Positions 1-12,155 of a DNA stretch of 64,000 nt are shown piece by piece; positions within the stretch are counted from its first letter, which is position 1; each line of letters opens with the position of its first letter. The DNA is from Desarmillaria ectypa (Eukaryota; Basidiomycota; Agaricomycetes; Agaricales; Physalacriaceae): assembly GCA_030407005.1 (NCBI GenBank), contig JAUDYN010000007.1:2232001-2296000 (forward strand). The letters run 5' to 3'. The notes beneath the pieces are model-generated. The model was not told the origin of the DNA. It searched no databases and saw nothing but the letters and a program-made list of their open reading frames with translations. The translations under genes were made by a program, and so were the position numbers.

Positions 1-3000
1 GAAGAAGTTGGGGATTTCAGCCATATAATATCATGAAAGAAATTTTGCCCATTGAGAAGTGGATTTGATTGTTATGAGCAAATTTGGCTAGTGATAACCA
101 CTCATTTCAGTCTGTTTGTCAATGGTTAATGAAGATTTGAAGGGATTTTTCAATCTCCTGATTAACTCATTCTGTTTGACCATCAGTCTGGGGATGATAA
201 GCAGTGGATGCATTTTGAGAGATATTGAGCATCTGGTATAATTTCTTCATGAAAATTGAGACAAATTGTGGACCTCAATCTGAAATGACTACTTGCAGCA
301 TCCTATATTTCACATATATGTGATCATAAAGGATGTGGGCCCATCCTTTCACCAATAGTTCTTTGTGACAAGCTACTGGGATAATAGCTTTAGAAAACTG
401 ATCTATGATGACCAACAGGGCATCATAGCCATCTGATTCTGGGAGTCCTGTGACCATATCAACTGAGATATAGATCCAGGGAGAGGTCAGTATTGCATGT
501 GGATGGAGGAGAGCAGCTTTTGCTTGCATATCATCTTTGATGCATTAACAGGTTTTGCATCCTTTAATGTAGACTTCAACATCTTTCTTCAACTTGGGCC
601 ACCAGTATTCTTGAAGTATCAACTCAGAGATCTTTGCTATGCCTGGGTGTCCCACTGTAACATGATCATGATATCAGGAGATGATACCTTCTTGAAGAGT
701 GTCATATCAAGGAATATAAATGCATCCATTATAGTATAACACTCTATCTTCTTGGGTGATTCCCCTCTTATGATTAAGGGACTTGGCTATTCCTTGGTCT
801 CATTGATCTTTATGTCAAGTAATGTCTTTTATATATTTGACTTGTTCATCCATTGTGGGTAGAATGAGCACTTGGAAATATTCAGGGTTGAGGACAACCA
901 CATCATGATTGTCCTGTTTCTCTTGGTTGTGGTCATTATGCTGACTGAGTAAGTCAGCTTTCTTGTTTGCAGTTTCTGTCTTGTGCTAGAGAGTAAAATG
1001 ATACTCCACTAATTCAGTGACCCATTGAGCTTGTTAGCAGTTAAGCTTTTATGGTTTCCAGAAGTATTGGAGATTCTGGTGGTCCATCCAGATCTTGACT
1101 TTCTCCTTTGCACTCATCAAATAGTGATGCCATTCTTCCAATGCAAGCATGATCACCAGCAACTCCTTATTGTAGATTTCATAGTTGCATTTGATGGCAG
1201 TCAATGCCTTGGATATAAAGGTGACCAGTCTCCATTTCCCATTCTGTTTCTGACTTAGGACAGTGCCAATGGCTCCATCACTTGAGTCAGCCTCCACTCA
1301 GAATTTTCCTTCATCTGAGGAAATTATTAGAATGATGTTCATTGTCATCTGTGACTTGAGCTGTGTTAATGCTTGCTCTTGTTCCTTTCCCCAAGACTAT
1401 TCAGCTTTTCTGGTCAATTGTGTAAGAGGCTAGACAATTTTGGAATAATCATATATGAACTTTTGATAAAAGTTTGTGAACCTCAAGAATGATTGAAGTT
1501 CCTTTTTCTTGGTCAGGGTCTGCTATTCTGCTATTCCAGCCACTTTGACTGGATTCATGCAGATAGCATCTTCACTGATGATAACTCCCAAGTATTCAGT
1601 TTTGAGTACTTCAAACTCATATTTCTCCACTTTGAGGAATAATTTATTCTCTTGAAGCCATTGGAGAACTTGTCACACTACTTGTCAGTGTTCATCTAGG
1701 GTTTTCATAAAGATAAGAATATTATCAAGATAGATGGTTACTTTTCCTCTGGTGATCAAATCTTTGAAAATATTGTTCATCATCCACTGGAAGGTGGCTG
1801 GTGAATTCATAAGACCAAAGAACATTATCATGGGCTCAAAGAGTCCTTGGTTAGTCCAGAATGTGGCTTTTTCTTCCTCTCCTTTGTGGATACATATATT
1901 ATTGTATCCCTAGCAGATATTCAGTTTAGAGAAGTACTTGGCTCCTCATAATTTGTTGATGAGTTCAGATATTAGGGGAAGGGGATAGCAATTCTTTATC
2001 ATCATTTTGTTCAGTTTTTGGTAGTCCTGAATGGGTTGTAAAGAACCATCTTTCTTCTTGATGAAGAAGAATAGTGATGCAAATGGAGATTTCAAGGGAC
2101 AAATTTACCCCAAGTCTAAGTTCTCATCCAAGAACTTGCCCAACTGATCCTGCTTATTTCAGTTGAGTGGATAGACCTTACAGTCCAACATAGATTTCAC
2201 ATTAGGTATCAGTTCGATAGCATGGTCCCAGAGTTTGCATTCAGAGAGTTTATCAAAGCTTTCTTTAGAGAATAGATCTCTAAAACTTTGATATTGAGGA
2301 GGTACCATCTCCTTGAAGATTTTCTTCAGCTTCTTGGCATTAGCAGCCATCACTAATTCATTTGCATGGTGTACAGCTTGAATGACTAGCTTCTCCTGCA
2401 TATTGACTGTGAGGATGGTAAAACCATCCTCCAGTTCTTTATTCCACCAGTCCTCATCATTAGAGTCAGGGAGTGGGAGTGAGTTCTTGATGCATTGGCA
2501 ACACCTAAAGATCATCATTCCAGTTTTCCAATTGATTACCAGATTGTGGCATTTCAGCCAATCATAGCCTACCTAAGTAGACAGTTTTAGAACTAAGGTC
2601 TGTGACTGCTAAGTTAATGCATTCGGTATGGCCACCAATGGTCATTCTGAGTTCTATGAACTCTGTGATGTTGCCTGCCTTGTTATGAGTTCCATCAGCA
2701 TTGTATATAGGGATGGGAGCAGCAGCCTTTCAGATGTCCAACTGGTGTTGAAGAACATAGGTTCAGTTAATAGAGCTGCCAGTGCAACCACTATCCAGGA
2801 GCACTCTTGTACTAAGAGCTTTCTTTCCCATGCATGGAGCAAGTTGGATATCCACCATGAAGTCTCTTCCTGGACTCTTGGTTCCTCGGATATACCAGAT
2901 CAGTTCACAGAGTTCATAGAGTCATTCTCTTGTCTGACTCTCTCCAGTTTATAAGCTCACAGTGAGCTTATCAGTGATCTCTCTGAGTCATTTGGGATAT

Positions 3001-4012
3001 ACCCATGTAGAGAGAGCAGCTTTGGCAATACAGATAATATATAGAGTCCAATCAACTCCAAACAGCTTGTACCACACATAATCAGGTAGTCCCTTGTTAG
3101 ATGGGTCTTTGGATTTGGATGTTGGAGTCAGTGGTCTTGATTTAAGCTGTCACACTTTTCAGATTTGGAAAGCCATATCATCCTCTTTGTCAGGTACTTT
3201 GACAATGGTGGTTCTGCAATGATGCCCTTTTTCTACTGCCTGGGTGCTAGTAGGTTCCTGAGTGCAGGATATCCTCTCTTCTTCAGCTGCCACTGCTTGC
3301 GATAAGGTTAGAGCATCCCTGTCCTCTCTGGAGGTGTCAACTGGCAAAGTTGGCATTCATTCTGTGTCATCAAAACTGAATTCCATTGGCATCAATAGCT
3401 CAACCAGTTCCTTCCCTGCTGAGTCTGGTGGCTCACTTTTCCTCCAGTCAGTGTCTTGATCAGATAAGGCAACCTTCACACATTTCCTGATCAGATCCTT
3501 CTGGGAATCCCACAAGTCAGGTGCTCTGGCTATGGTTTTAGCAGATCCTCAATGCTGCCCTTGGTAGGGACTTATATCCTCCATCAATCCTGGCAAAGTG
3601 GGACTTGGCTCCCTAAATAAGAGTGTGGGGGCTTTCAGCTTCAGAGGCCTGAGGATGTCCCATCTACTTGCCCCAGTCCATAGTGTTACTCATGTATTCA
3701 GTGGACTCATCCAAGGAGAATCTGATAAACAGGTGATGTCAGCACCATCTAGCAAATCCTGTGCTTCATTGGAGGCTTGGGAGTTACTATAGATAATTAT
3801 GTCAGCATATTCTAGAAGCATGATATACCTGTTCTTTTTTGATTCTTCAGTGATACTCAGAGTCAGAGTTGATAAAGGCTAATATATTTTTTGTTTATGT
3901 AATTGTCCTGATGTGTGCATATAAGTCTGACCCACAGAAACTGAGGACTCACTGTTAGAGGCTTTGGTCAAGCAAGAGGAATTGAACCCTTGTTGACCTA
4001 ATCTTTTGCCTC
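1..4012 (-). pseudogene. pol: pol of element A (protease, RT, RNase H, integrase), decayed
   Basis: Degenerate Ty3/gypsy polyprotein entered by -1 frameshift near 4010. A spacer holds the shared STQAVEKG..TTIVKVPDKEDD motif (about 3159-3260). The aspartic protease active site DSGCTGSSIN is readable near 2765-2798. RT runs about 1500-2160, with the catalytic box read as YLDN instead of YLDD (about 1711-1725), consistent with a G-to-A hit. RNase H is at 1049-1297 (start EADSSDGAIGTVLSQ) and the integrase core at about 100-560 (ISVDMVTGLPES, then VVISD). Several stops and frame changes interrupt it, so no enzyme is expected. Integrase continues past the left edge. Confidence 0.88.
3966..4012 (-). 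promoter_or_regulatory. gag-pol -1 frameshift site and hairpin, element A
   Basis: Gag ends GCA-AAA-GAT-TAG. Directly after the stop lies a hairpin with basal stem GGTCAA/TTGACC, a one-base bulge, upper stem CAAG/CTTG and a loop with GTTCAATTC. The -1 frame stays open through the hairpin and encodes KRLGQQGFNSSC, matching the same place in B3, F and C. The slip is inferred to occur on the A run in GCAAAAG; it is not a canonical XXXYYYZ heptamer. Confidence 0.6.
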
Positions 4013-6505
4013 CTCGATTTTAGCTATAGTGCTTTCCACTATATTAGTAGCATCTACTGACTGAATGTCTCTATACTCCTTTTTCTTAAGGTAATCTTTG
4101 GCCATGTGACTCTTTTCAATCCATCTAAAATATCAATCTTCCACTTTTTGTTGGTCAACCTCTATTAGCTGTCCCAAGCCCCTGTACATCATCCATTAGC
4201 CTGTACTAGAGTCCTGACTAGAACCCATGCTGGCCATCAGCTTTGAAGCTGAGGAACTTGTTGCCCCAGTGGTGGTTTTGCCACTGGGTTGATGTTGTTG
4301 TGGAGGATGGGAGTCCTTCTTCTGATCTTCCCATAGTACTCCAGCAGTCTGGTTGAAGACCCATTTCCACTGTCTCTCCTTGTACATGCACATGATGTGC
4401 TCTTTCCATTCAGGGTATGTGCATGGAATGTTCACACCTATATTGGAGATGAAGGTCATATAGAAGATTGGTACTCCTAGTCAGATGGCCTTCACCATTG
4501 CCCCATGCTTCTGTTCATTGGCCTATCAGCCCACTAACTTTGCTTCTTCTTCCAACTTCTGGAAGTAATGAAAGGTGGATTGTATTTCCATATGCAAGTT
4601 GAACATGCATTTTTCATGGACCTCCTCGATGGTGGGGTCCCAGAATTGTCATGAGACTAGGTTGACAAAGTCTTCTCAGCTTGAATAGCAGAAATAAGCA
4701 GAGGTGCTATCCCAGGCTTCTTCCACCCAGAATTCTGGTTGTTTGTAGACCCACTAGTCTTTGGCAGGTCCTTCAAAGTGTGATGTCATAAAAAAGATCA
4801 GATGTGACAGGAGTTGGAAGTATTACCAGAATACTTCAAAGTATGTGACATAGTCACTGATGAACTGTTTGATATTATCATGATCCTCTTTGAACAGTTT
4901 TAAGGGTTGGACCAGGATGGGCTTGATGTCTAAGTATGGCATATTCTCAGGCACATTGCCAATAGGATTGAGAGGGTTGGGGGGATCCTGTCCCAGGGGT
5001 GGTCTTGGAATCAAATATTGATCCAGCCTTGCTGCTTAAGAGAGTTAGGAGAGTTCAACAGGTCATCCTCTTTTGGGTTCCTTTATTTTGTCACTTAAGT
5101 GCCAAACTATCACATAGACAAATTTGATGGCTTCAGCCTTCACTAGTTCTTGATGGATCTGTTTGATCTGTCAGTCATGTTTGGCTAGTTTTTCTTTAGC
5201 CACTTGCAACCATTCTTCTGTTGATGGTTGCAGTGGTGCTATAGGGGTAGCAGAACTCAATTCAGGTTCTTTGCCCATGCCTGCAAATAGAATCTACCAT
5301 CCTGATAGGGGTGGTAGCTGATTTGTCAGACTCACTTCAGTGGTGAGTCAGAAAGAGGTTGCAGCTGCATAGCCAGGGTGTCAGATGGATAAGAGGAATA
5401 GTTCATGTATTGAGGCTGGAAACTTTCCAGCCTACCATAATAGCCTGAGAGATATGTAAAGCTATTGAAATTGGGCTCTGGGCCCATCCTCTTCTGATCT
5501 GTTTCTCTCCTGTCATGCCAGATTCCTGAGAGCACATTCCAGCTCTCATCATTCTGCAATTGTTCTTGGGCATAGTCCAGAGGCCATATCCCCTGCAGCA
5601 AGGGAATATAGTTCTTTAAATTAGTTAGCCTATATCTGGGCATATATATTGGAGCCTGGATTGGGCCCATATACTGGGTTGCCCCTGTTAAAGGCCAATC
5701 ATTCATTCATATCTGGACAGATCTAGGGCCAGGTGGTTCTGGCCTCCACATCTGCCTACCATAACTTCCAGGTGATGATCCTAAAGGGGCCAAATAAGGC
5801 CCTGTCTATGTCAGTGAGTTCAGACCACTCATAGTTGGCTTCATCGATGTTAAATGGGTCATCAGGGGCTGCAAGAATGGCCAAGGTTTTAGCATTGTCA
5901 GAGTTATCATTGACAATGGTGATGATGGGGAGCAAGGAGGAGAACTCCATTCCTTCTCTAGGCCAAGAGCCTTACTCTTGGGTAGTGACAGTCCATAGAC
6001 TATAGGGATGGTTTCAGGGATAGAGTATTTCTATCCTGTGGTTTTCTGTGTGTCAAACCCTTGCATGGGTTGGATGGGAGGGTGGGATGTAGAGGAGAGA
6101 AGAGGACTCTCATCTCTGGATTGTAGCCTGTAGATTCCACAGGTGCTCTGATATGGGAGAGATGGGTCATTCCATCCTCTGGTTGAGGTCTCTATCACAC
6201 ATTGGAAACTTGTCAGAGAAATTCGCAAAGCTGACCCAGGTATAGGAGAGGCCTTTTTCTTGCCTTTCAGCATCTGAATTTGAGGGAACCAGCCTAGCAG
6301 ATTCAGGTCTTCTAAGGACATGAAGCAGATGTCAGAGAGGGCGAGGTGAGAGTTGGGGTCTTGGGTTTTATTGTTAGCATAGGCACACCCATAGCTCTTC
6401 TTTGTATGCAAGTATAAAGAGTGTAGTAAAAATTACAAGTAGAATTGTACTGCCAATGGCAGTACTGAGTGTGATAATTTGTTAGTTTTCTCTTTCTTCT
6501 AGCAT
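3998..6505 (-). pseudogene. gag: gag of element A, with N-terminal membrane segment
   Basis: About 835 codons, broken. The start is set at ATG 6505, which gives MLEEREN then a stop then a hydrophobic stretch (STAIGSTILLVIFTTLFILAY) like that in C, B3, F, G and H. Next come a Tyr/Pro-rich region (FQPQYMNYSSYPSDT, about 5400), a region matching the coiled coil of C, a capsid segment (DHDNIKQFISDYVTYFEVFW near 4823-4880) and a decayed zinc-knuckle region near 4100-4150. It ends with GAT-TAG at 3998-4000 at the frameshift site. The N-terminal helix would suggest membrane targeting of Gag, which is an inference. Confidence 0.75.
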
Positions 6506-6549
6506 ATAGTTTGCTTCATCATATCTAGCAGTGATGAAGCAGTTGGGGA

Positions 6550-6562
6550 ATCTTCTGACTAA
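6550..6562 (-). other. Self-complementary primer-binding site, element A
   Basis: The 13 nt immediately inside the LTR read TTAGTCAGAAGAT in element sense. The exact reverse complement, ATCTTCTGACTAA, lies in the LTR at 6695-6707, just downstream of a TATA-like stretch, where the RNA 5' end is expected. This is the arrangement of self-primed Tf1/sushi elements; no tRNA 3'-end match starting TGG is present. Confidence 0.75.
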
Positions 6563-6953
6563 TGTTAGGACCCTGTCTACATGTGATATTTAGATCAGAT
6601 GCTTACTCCTGGACTGTCTCATGTTCAGACAATCACCTGTTTTAGGAGAGCAGTTAAGATCTTGGAATGAGTATAGAAGGTATATTGATTAAGTTTAGTC
6701 AGAAGATGGGGAATATATATGAAAAGTACACTACTTATATACCAAAAACTTGAGAACTAATAATAGCAATATCCATATGTATATTATTCATGAAATGCAT
6801 AGAACTGTGTGTTCATGAGATGACCATGGTCAGATGGTTGAACTGGGGTGACAGCATGAGTGAATCAATGGTGTTATCAATGAGCAAGTGATATTTGATG
6901 AATAGAAAGTGATAAGATGCAGATAAGATAGAAAAAATAGAAAATTTATAACA
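6563..6953 (-). repeat. 5' LTR of element A (391 bp)
   Basis: Bounded by TGTTAG and TATAACA on the plus strand. It carries a TATA-like sequence (about 6715-6735) followed in element sense by the R-start ATCTTCTGACTAA. It is related to the LTR of B3. Confidence 0.85.
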
Positions 6954-7672
6954 GGCTTAGCAGAAGCCAAAATTTAGTGCACATATATATGGTATAGCAC
7001 AGCAGATTGCCCAGTCTCATTCTTCTTGCTTGGCATAACTGAGCATTGGGAAATTGGGGCAACTATCAGATGTGTAGTGGTGTTCTCAGGCTATGCAGGC
7101 TGCATAAGTGGATTTTATGGGGAAGTTTGGATTATAGAAGCACTGTCATTGGTGCTAGAGGAGTATATGCTGGATGCACTGGTATCATGAAGGATTGAGT
7201 CTCTGGTTTTGAGGCCCAGGCTGAATCTGCTTGTGACATTGCTATCATCAGACTGGCCTCTTTTGATAGTTGTCAAGATTTTGTTTTTAATGAGGATGTA
7301 TTGCCTCTCTTTAGCAATATCATCTTCAATGTTTCTAGTATTAAGCAAATTCAACTTGGTTTCCAATAGGGGTCTGAGTATTGTGAAGACACTTTCATGA
7401 GGCTGAATGATGACATAGTGTCATGGAAGATAGATGTTAGGTCATAGAGTGGGGTTGTATTGATTGGTGCAAAATATATGTGTTGTGTATCAGTATATTT
7501 TATGGTAGTAACAAATGGTTAGGAGGAAGAGGGTGAATGTCTCTATTATAGCTAGAATGGCTGTTACAAGGATTGTGAGGGTCTGTATAGAGATGTCAGT
7601 AATAGTTTGCATTTGGTCTTTAGCAGTGTTGGTGGTTGCTGAAGAAGAGGGAAAGAGAAGCTTTGAGCTAAT
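6954..7672 (-). pseudogene. gag: gag N-terminal region of E-family element E1, truncated
   Basis: Short remnant between the LTR of A and the E1 LTR. Its LTR-proximal part (7490-7684) encodes a stretch with KDQMQTITDISIQ followed by a long hydrophobic run (TLTILVTAILAIIETFTLFLL), a predicted membrane segment. Matching segments occur in E2 (near 37040-37140) and E3 (near 53960-54080). The rest resembles the E3 leader in reverse complement, for example the stretch around 7381-7437. Gag beyond 6954 is missing because A abuts here. Confidence 0.6.
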
Positions 7673-8074
7673 TGTTAGACTCAAACTCTATTGGATAACA
7701 CTGGTAAACACTGGGCTGTATCACTTTCATACAGTCACCCAATGAGTCTATGAACATTGTCAACTAAGAGTCAAGACTAAAGGCTAGCTTTAGGTGAGAG
7801 GAGGAGTTGATAAGAAAAGTTTGGTATAATTAAACTTAGCTCAAAGCTGGAGAATATATAGTGAGAGCTATACTACTTATATACTAAAGTATGGGTTCTA
7901 ATAATAGATGATTATGCATGTGTTCATATATGAAACAAATAGAAACAATGGTATAATGGAATGACTGCAATGAGCTATAGTTCCATGTCTTTGTGGATGC
8001 TGAGATTAGATATGATAATCTAGCACCTTTGATAAAAGATAAGATAAACATGAAAAATAGGTGAAATCATAACA
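7673..8074 (-). repeat. 5' LTR of E1 (402 bp), with adjacent primer-binding site
   Basis: Runs from TGTTAGAC to ATCATAACA. The primer-binding site at 7659-7671 (element sense TTAGCTCAAAGCT) is the exact complement of AGCTTTGAGCTAA at 7836-7848 inside this LTR. A TATA-like TATATA stretch lies around 7870-7880. E-family LTRs recur at 37193, 41852 and 53476. Confidence 0.85.
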
Positions 8075-8082
8075 CATTCACT

Positions 8083-8351
8083 TGATAGAGGTCTAATCCA
8101 AGTTCAAGAATGCCAACTAAGTTCTTAGTTGGAAAGCAGAGTTTTATAGTAAGAGCAAGGAGAATGTAGAAAAGAGAATAAAATACTGCCTCTCAAGCAA
8201 GAGATATTGTACTTAAATACATGTTGTACTACTTTTAAAACTTGATATAAAATACTATGTATGTCCACTTTTACAGTCCAAAGTTAATTCTGCTGAGGAA
8301 GCTAATTCTTCAAGTATATTTTAGTACTTGCTCAAGATTGCTATCTTAATA
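8083..8351 (-). repeat. 3' LTR of copia element D, with polypurine tract
   Basis: In element sense it starts TATTAAGATAGC and ends CTCTATCA, i.e. TG..CA with the first G lost. It directly follows a purine tract GAGGGGGAG (complement at 8352-8361), as expected at the 3' end of a Ty1/copia element. A stem-forming pair CCAACTAAG/CTTAGTTGG lies near 8110-8130. Confidence 0.7.
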
Positions 8352-8361
8352 CTCCCCCTCA

Positions 8362-11300
8362 ATTCTGAGCTTCTAGAATAGCTGTAGTTAGATTTTCATG
8401 TTGAGGTCTTAGAAGACTCTTAGTGAATATGTCTGCTAAGTTCTTTTTAGATGTATAGTGCTGAACTTTGACTTCATTTGAAGCCATGCACTTATAAATG
8501 AAGTGGTGTTGTATATCTATGTGCTTCAATCATACATAGAATATAAAGTTCTCAGTAAATTTGATCACTGACTGATTGTTGATGAAAATAGTGGTTGCAT
8601 TATTAGGTGGCAAATCTAATTTGGTTAGAATTACCCACAACTATATTACTTCTTAGGTTGTGTGCAAAAGAGCCATATATTCTGCTTCTATAGTGGATAG
8701 AGCTATAGTGGGCTGTTTCTTTGAACTCCAAGTAACAGCTCCTCCTGTATAGGTACAGATATAATTAGATGTTGATCTTTTATCTATTCTGTCTTCTCCC
8801 CAGTCTGAATCTGAGTAAGATATCAGGTCATCTATAGTCTCTCCATATGTAATTCCAAAGTCCAGAGTCCTCTTTAAGTAATGGCAAACTTATTTGAGAG
8901 CTGTGATATGCTCAGCAGCCAGATTCTGTACATATTTACTTAATTCTATGATAGCATATGCAATATTGGACTGAGATCCATTGGCCACATATATTAGAGA
9001 TCCAACACCAGTATAGTAATATTGCCTAGTGACTGTATCAACACTCACCTTCAAGGATTTTCTCTAGTCATACATTCAGGTCCATATGCATTTTGACTGG
9101 TTTACAGTCTTTCATGCTCATTCACTAAAGCATCTTTAAAATATATGCCTTCTGGAAAAAGGTAATAGTACACTTCTCCTAATTCCTATCTATTTTCATG
9201 CTTGATACATGTTGAATCTTCCCCATGTCTGTAATATTTAGCTTCTTCTTAAGCTCTTCTTTTATGATAGATATGGTTTTATCATCTGAGACAAGCAATA
9301 TTATGTTGTCTACACACACAGCTATAATTGTGGGGGTGGAATCTATTTATCTGATATATATGTATTAATCACTAATCAATCTCTATTATGATTTTCTCTT
9401 AATCTTATCACACTCATCACTATCTTATCTTATCCAGGCACTACTTCTTATCTAATCTACTATTTAGATACCTAGATTGCTTACATCATTATAACTCATA
9501 CACAGTCATATTAGAGTGGCTCACAATAATGTATTTGCTGGATGCAAGACCTCTTCATGACTCCTTCACATTCCTGACTAGGATCTTTATACATGATAGC
9601 TGAAACATCAGAAGATAGGATTCTACACTTTCTTGCAGTCTAGTTAACACACTAGAATTAGACTGACCAAAGCTGTTTAGCTATGATAATATAGACTCTA
9701 ATGACCTTAGGGTTTTAGATATAAAAACCATATATAGTATGCATTGGACTTTGACTCATAGTACTTATTATTAGCATAGACTATTTTATATATAAGTTGG
9801 TGAAGCTGTAGCTTTAAGCTCCAGCTTCAGACTAAGGTTTAATCCTATACTTCTTCTCAAAGTATCTCTTAACTTATATTGTCTGATTCTCCTTCTTCAA
9901 TCAACTAAGAGATTAGTTGCTATACTCAGTACAGATTAGTGATGATACTATAGGTGACTGCCTGAATGCAAAGCAGCCTAGGTGTTTGATCTTATTTATC
10001 AAAGTCAGTCACTAACAATCTTATATATCTGAGTCTCAAAAAGATAGCATTTAATTTCTCATTCCAAACTTAGCCAGATTGCTTGAGTCCATATAATGTT
10101 AATTTGAGATATATTGTCTTGCTAGAATATTTGAGTGCTATACTATATAAATAGATTCATTGAGCTTTTCATTTAAGTAAGCTCCAATGACATCTATTTC
10201 ATGAATAATCAGGTTTCTTTGTGCAGCAATAGCTATAAGCAGGCAGAATATGTCCAGCCTGACTATAGGTGCATATGTCTTAAAGAAATTAATTAATTCT
10301 GAGTTTTTGTGAAAATTCTTTTGCAATAGGTCTAACTTTATACCTAGTGACTTTCTCATCACTATCCCTTTTCAGCCTATAGATCCACTTGTAATCAACA
10401 AGTGACCTGTCTTAAGACAATTCTTCCAGCTGCCATATATCTAAAGAAGTCAATAGATTATATTCTTTATTTATTGCTTTCTTCTAATAATGCTAATCTG
10501 GTCTTGTTTTCACTTCTTTAAGACTTAATGACTTATCACTGAGATTATCTACAGTCTCCTCCACACATATATATTCTACTATAATATTTTCAGCTTCTAA
10601 AGGTTCTTCTGCTATGGCATGCTGCTATTCTGGTATTTTTGTGGCTTATAAAGCTGGATTATTGAGGGTCTGATAATTTGGTAGAGTTAATATGATCTAG
10701 GCTAATTTCTTGTGTGGCTGAATCATCTTTCTATACTATATAGGTAATTTTAATTTAGTTACTAGAGCATCAAGGAGCATTTCCTCTTTTGTTTTAGTAT
10801 TTCCAGCATCTGTAGAATTGTTTGAAATATTATTTCTATTCAGAATCTGCTTGACTTCACTTTCTGATTCTCTCTTAGGCAATGGAGGATAAGATATAAT
10901 ATATTCATCATTGTTAGCATTTAGAGTGCTATTTTTAGAGAATATAATATTTCTTAAGATCTGAATCTGCCTAGTCTGTGAATTGTAGTATCTCCAAGCT
11001 CTTAATTTATCTGTAAGACCTGTAAAAATAAATTCTCTTAATTTTAGGTCAAGTTTTGACCTTTTGTTATCCTGCTACAATATCCACCACTTTGTTCCAA
11101 ATTTTTAGAGTGTTAAAATATCCAATTTTATTCCACATAACACATCCTCTGAGATTAGATCATTTTTGATAGTCCTGGTTAGTGATTGGTTCTTCAGATA
11201 TATAGCATATACCACTGCCTCAGATGTCATATTTATGCTGCAGACCTTTAATTTAAACTACACTTCTACTAATTCTCTTAATCTTGGACTCAACTCTGTC
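8362..11300 (-). pseudogene. pol: Ty1/copia pol of element D (integrase C-terminus, RT, RNase H)
   Basis: Decayed copia polyprotein read on the minus strand. Around 11080-11230 is the integrase end (AVVYAIYLKNQSLTRTIKN). A linker follows to about 10440. RT begins at YKWIYRLKRDSDEKVTRYK (about 10370) and continues with TYAPIVRLDIFCLLIAIAAQR and VIGAYLNEKLNESIYIV (10138-10290). The catalytic segment reads VDNI instead of YVDD near 9310. RNase H follows with STIEAEYMAL (about 8680) and HIDIQHHFI..NLADIFTK (about 8420-8520). A solo LTR splits RT. The domain order (integrase before RT) confirms copia. Many stops; no function expected. The 5' part of the element is not identified. Confidence 0.85.
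9384..10017 (+). repeat. Solo gypsy-type LTR inserted in copia RT (634 bp)
   Basis: Starts TATTATGATTTTC (TGTTATG with one transition) and ends CACTAACA. It is flanked by ATCTC (9379-9383) and ATCTT (10018-10022), a 5-bp duplication with one difference. Copia RT resumes on both sides. It contains an R-like AGCTTCAGACTAA (about 9830). It is longer than the other LTRs here, so it may hold an internal insertion or duplication. Confidence 0.7.
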
Positions 11301-11821
11301 AGCCTCTGCAGCCTTCAATTTCCAGTTTCCATTTATTATTCTAATTACTATTTTACTTTTATTTCATTTATTTATCAATTCTGAAATCAGTATCAGTAAT
11401 GAATAGATATTATATCAGAGCTCTTGAGATTCTAACTTCTCTAGATTCTGATATAATAACAAATAAGACTTAATTCAGACTATAGATTAGTATATAAAAT
11501 ATAGAATTACATGTACTATCTCAGTTTGAATATCAACTTGATTCAGCTAATACTCTTTCTCTCTCATTATTATCTCCAGTCTATAGAATCTGATCCATAG
11601 GACTAATCTTTGTCTCTAACTACTCTCTCTAACTACTCTTATCTCTGCAGACCTCTGTTTATACTCACTTTTAAGACTCCAACTTAGAGATGATATTGCT
11701 AATAGCTTTATTAAGGCTCATGCACTTCATACACTCTGCTATGTGCACTACTCTCTTATCTCTATTAGCACAACTCTAACATTAGACCATAAAATTTTCA
11801 GCAGATGATATTCTTTTAGTA
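11301..11821. other. Unassigned AT-rich stretch between copia D and element F
   Basis: No coding signal I can defend. A possible initiator-tRNA primer-binding remnant (ATATCAGAGC, about 11411-11420) hints at a copia 5' end in plus orientation, but no matching LTR is recognised. Confidence 0.3.
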
Positions 11822-12098
11822 AGTTATGATTTTTCTATTTCTGATCTTATCTTTTATCTTATCACAATATCCATCTTATCATGCAACATCCATCATAATA
11901 ACCACCATGCTTCCCACTAAATATAGCTGTCACAAGGACCACTCACCTACTAAACCCTCTTTGCTTCATTTACACACAGACAACTTATGGACAGATCTAT
12001 CTTTAGTTCTTCACTTTATGTATATAAGTAGTGTAGCTTTTGCTGTATATCTCCATCTTTCAACTAAAGTTTATCTCATACCACATATTCATCTAACA
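11822..12098 (+). repeat. 5' LTR of element F (277 bp), short form
   Basis: Starts AGTTATGATTTTTC (first bases degenerate) and ends ATCTAACA. TATA-like TATATAAG occurs at about 12021, followed by R-start ATCTTTCAACTAA at 12055-12067. The primer-binding site TTAGTTGAAAGAT at 12100-12112 is its exact complement. The same LTR type occurs at 28512-28774, 41874-42260 and 56210-56625; the 387 bp copy at 41874 suggests this one has lost about 100 bp. Confidence 0.8.
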
Positions 12099-12155
12099 AT
12101 TAGTTGAAAGATTTACCTCTATCTCTTCACTGCCAGCTGCAAAGAGATAACTTGC

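Larger units (their letters stand above)
1..6953 (-). mobile_element. Element A: Ty3/gypsy LTR retrotransposon, left end outside window
   Basis: Minus-strand gypsy element in the order 5' LTR (6563-6953), primer-binding site, gag, pol. The window starts inside the integrase region, so the integrase C-terminus, any chromodomain and the 3' LTR are not visible. CpG is nearly absent and stops are scattered through all frames, so it is an old, dead copy. Its right end abuts an E-family element (6954-8074). Target-site duplication cannot be tested without the left end. Confidence 0.9.
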
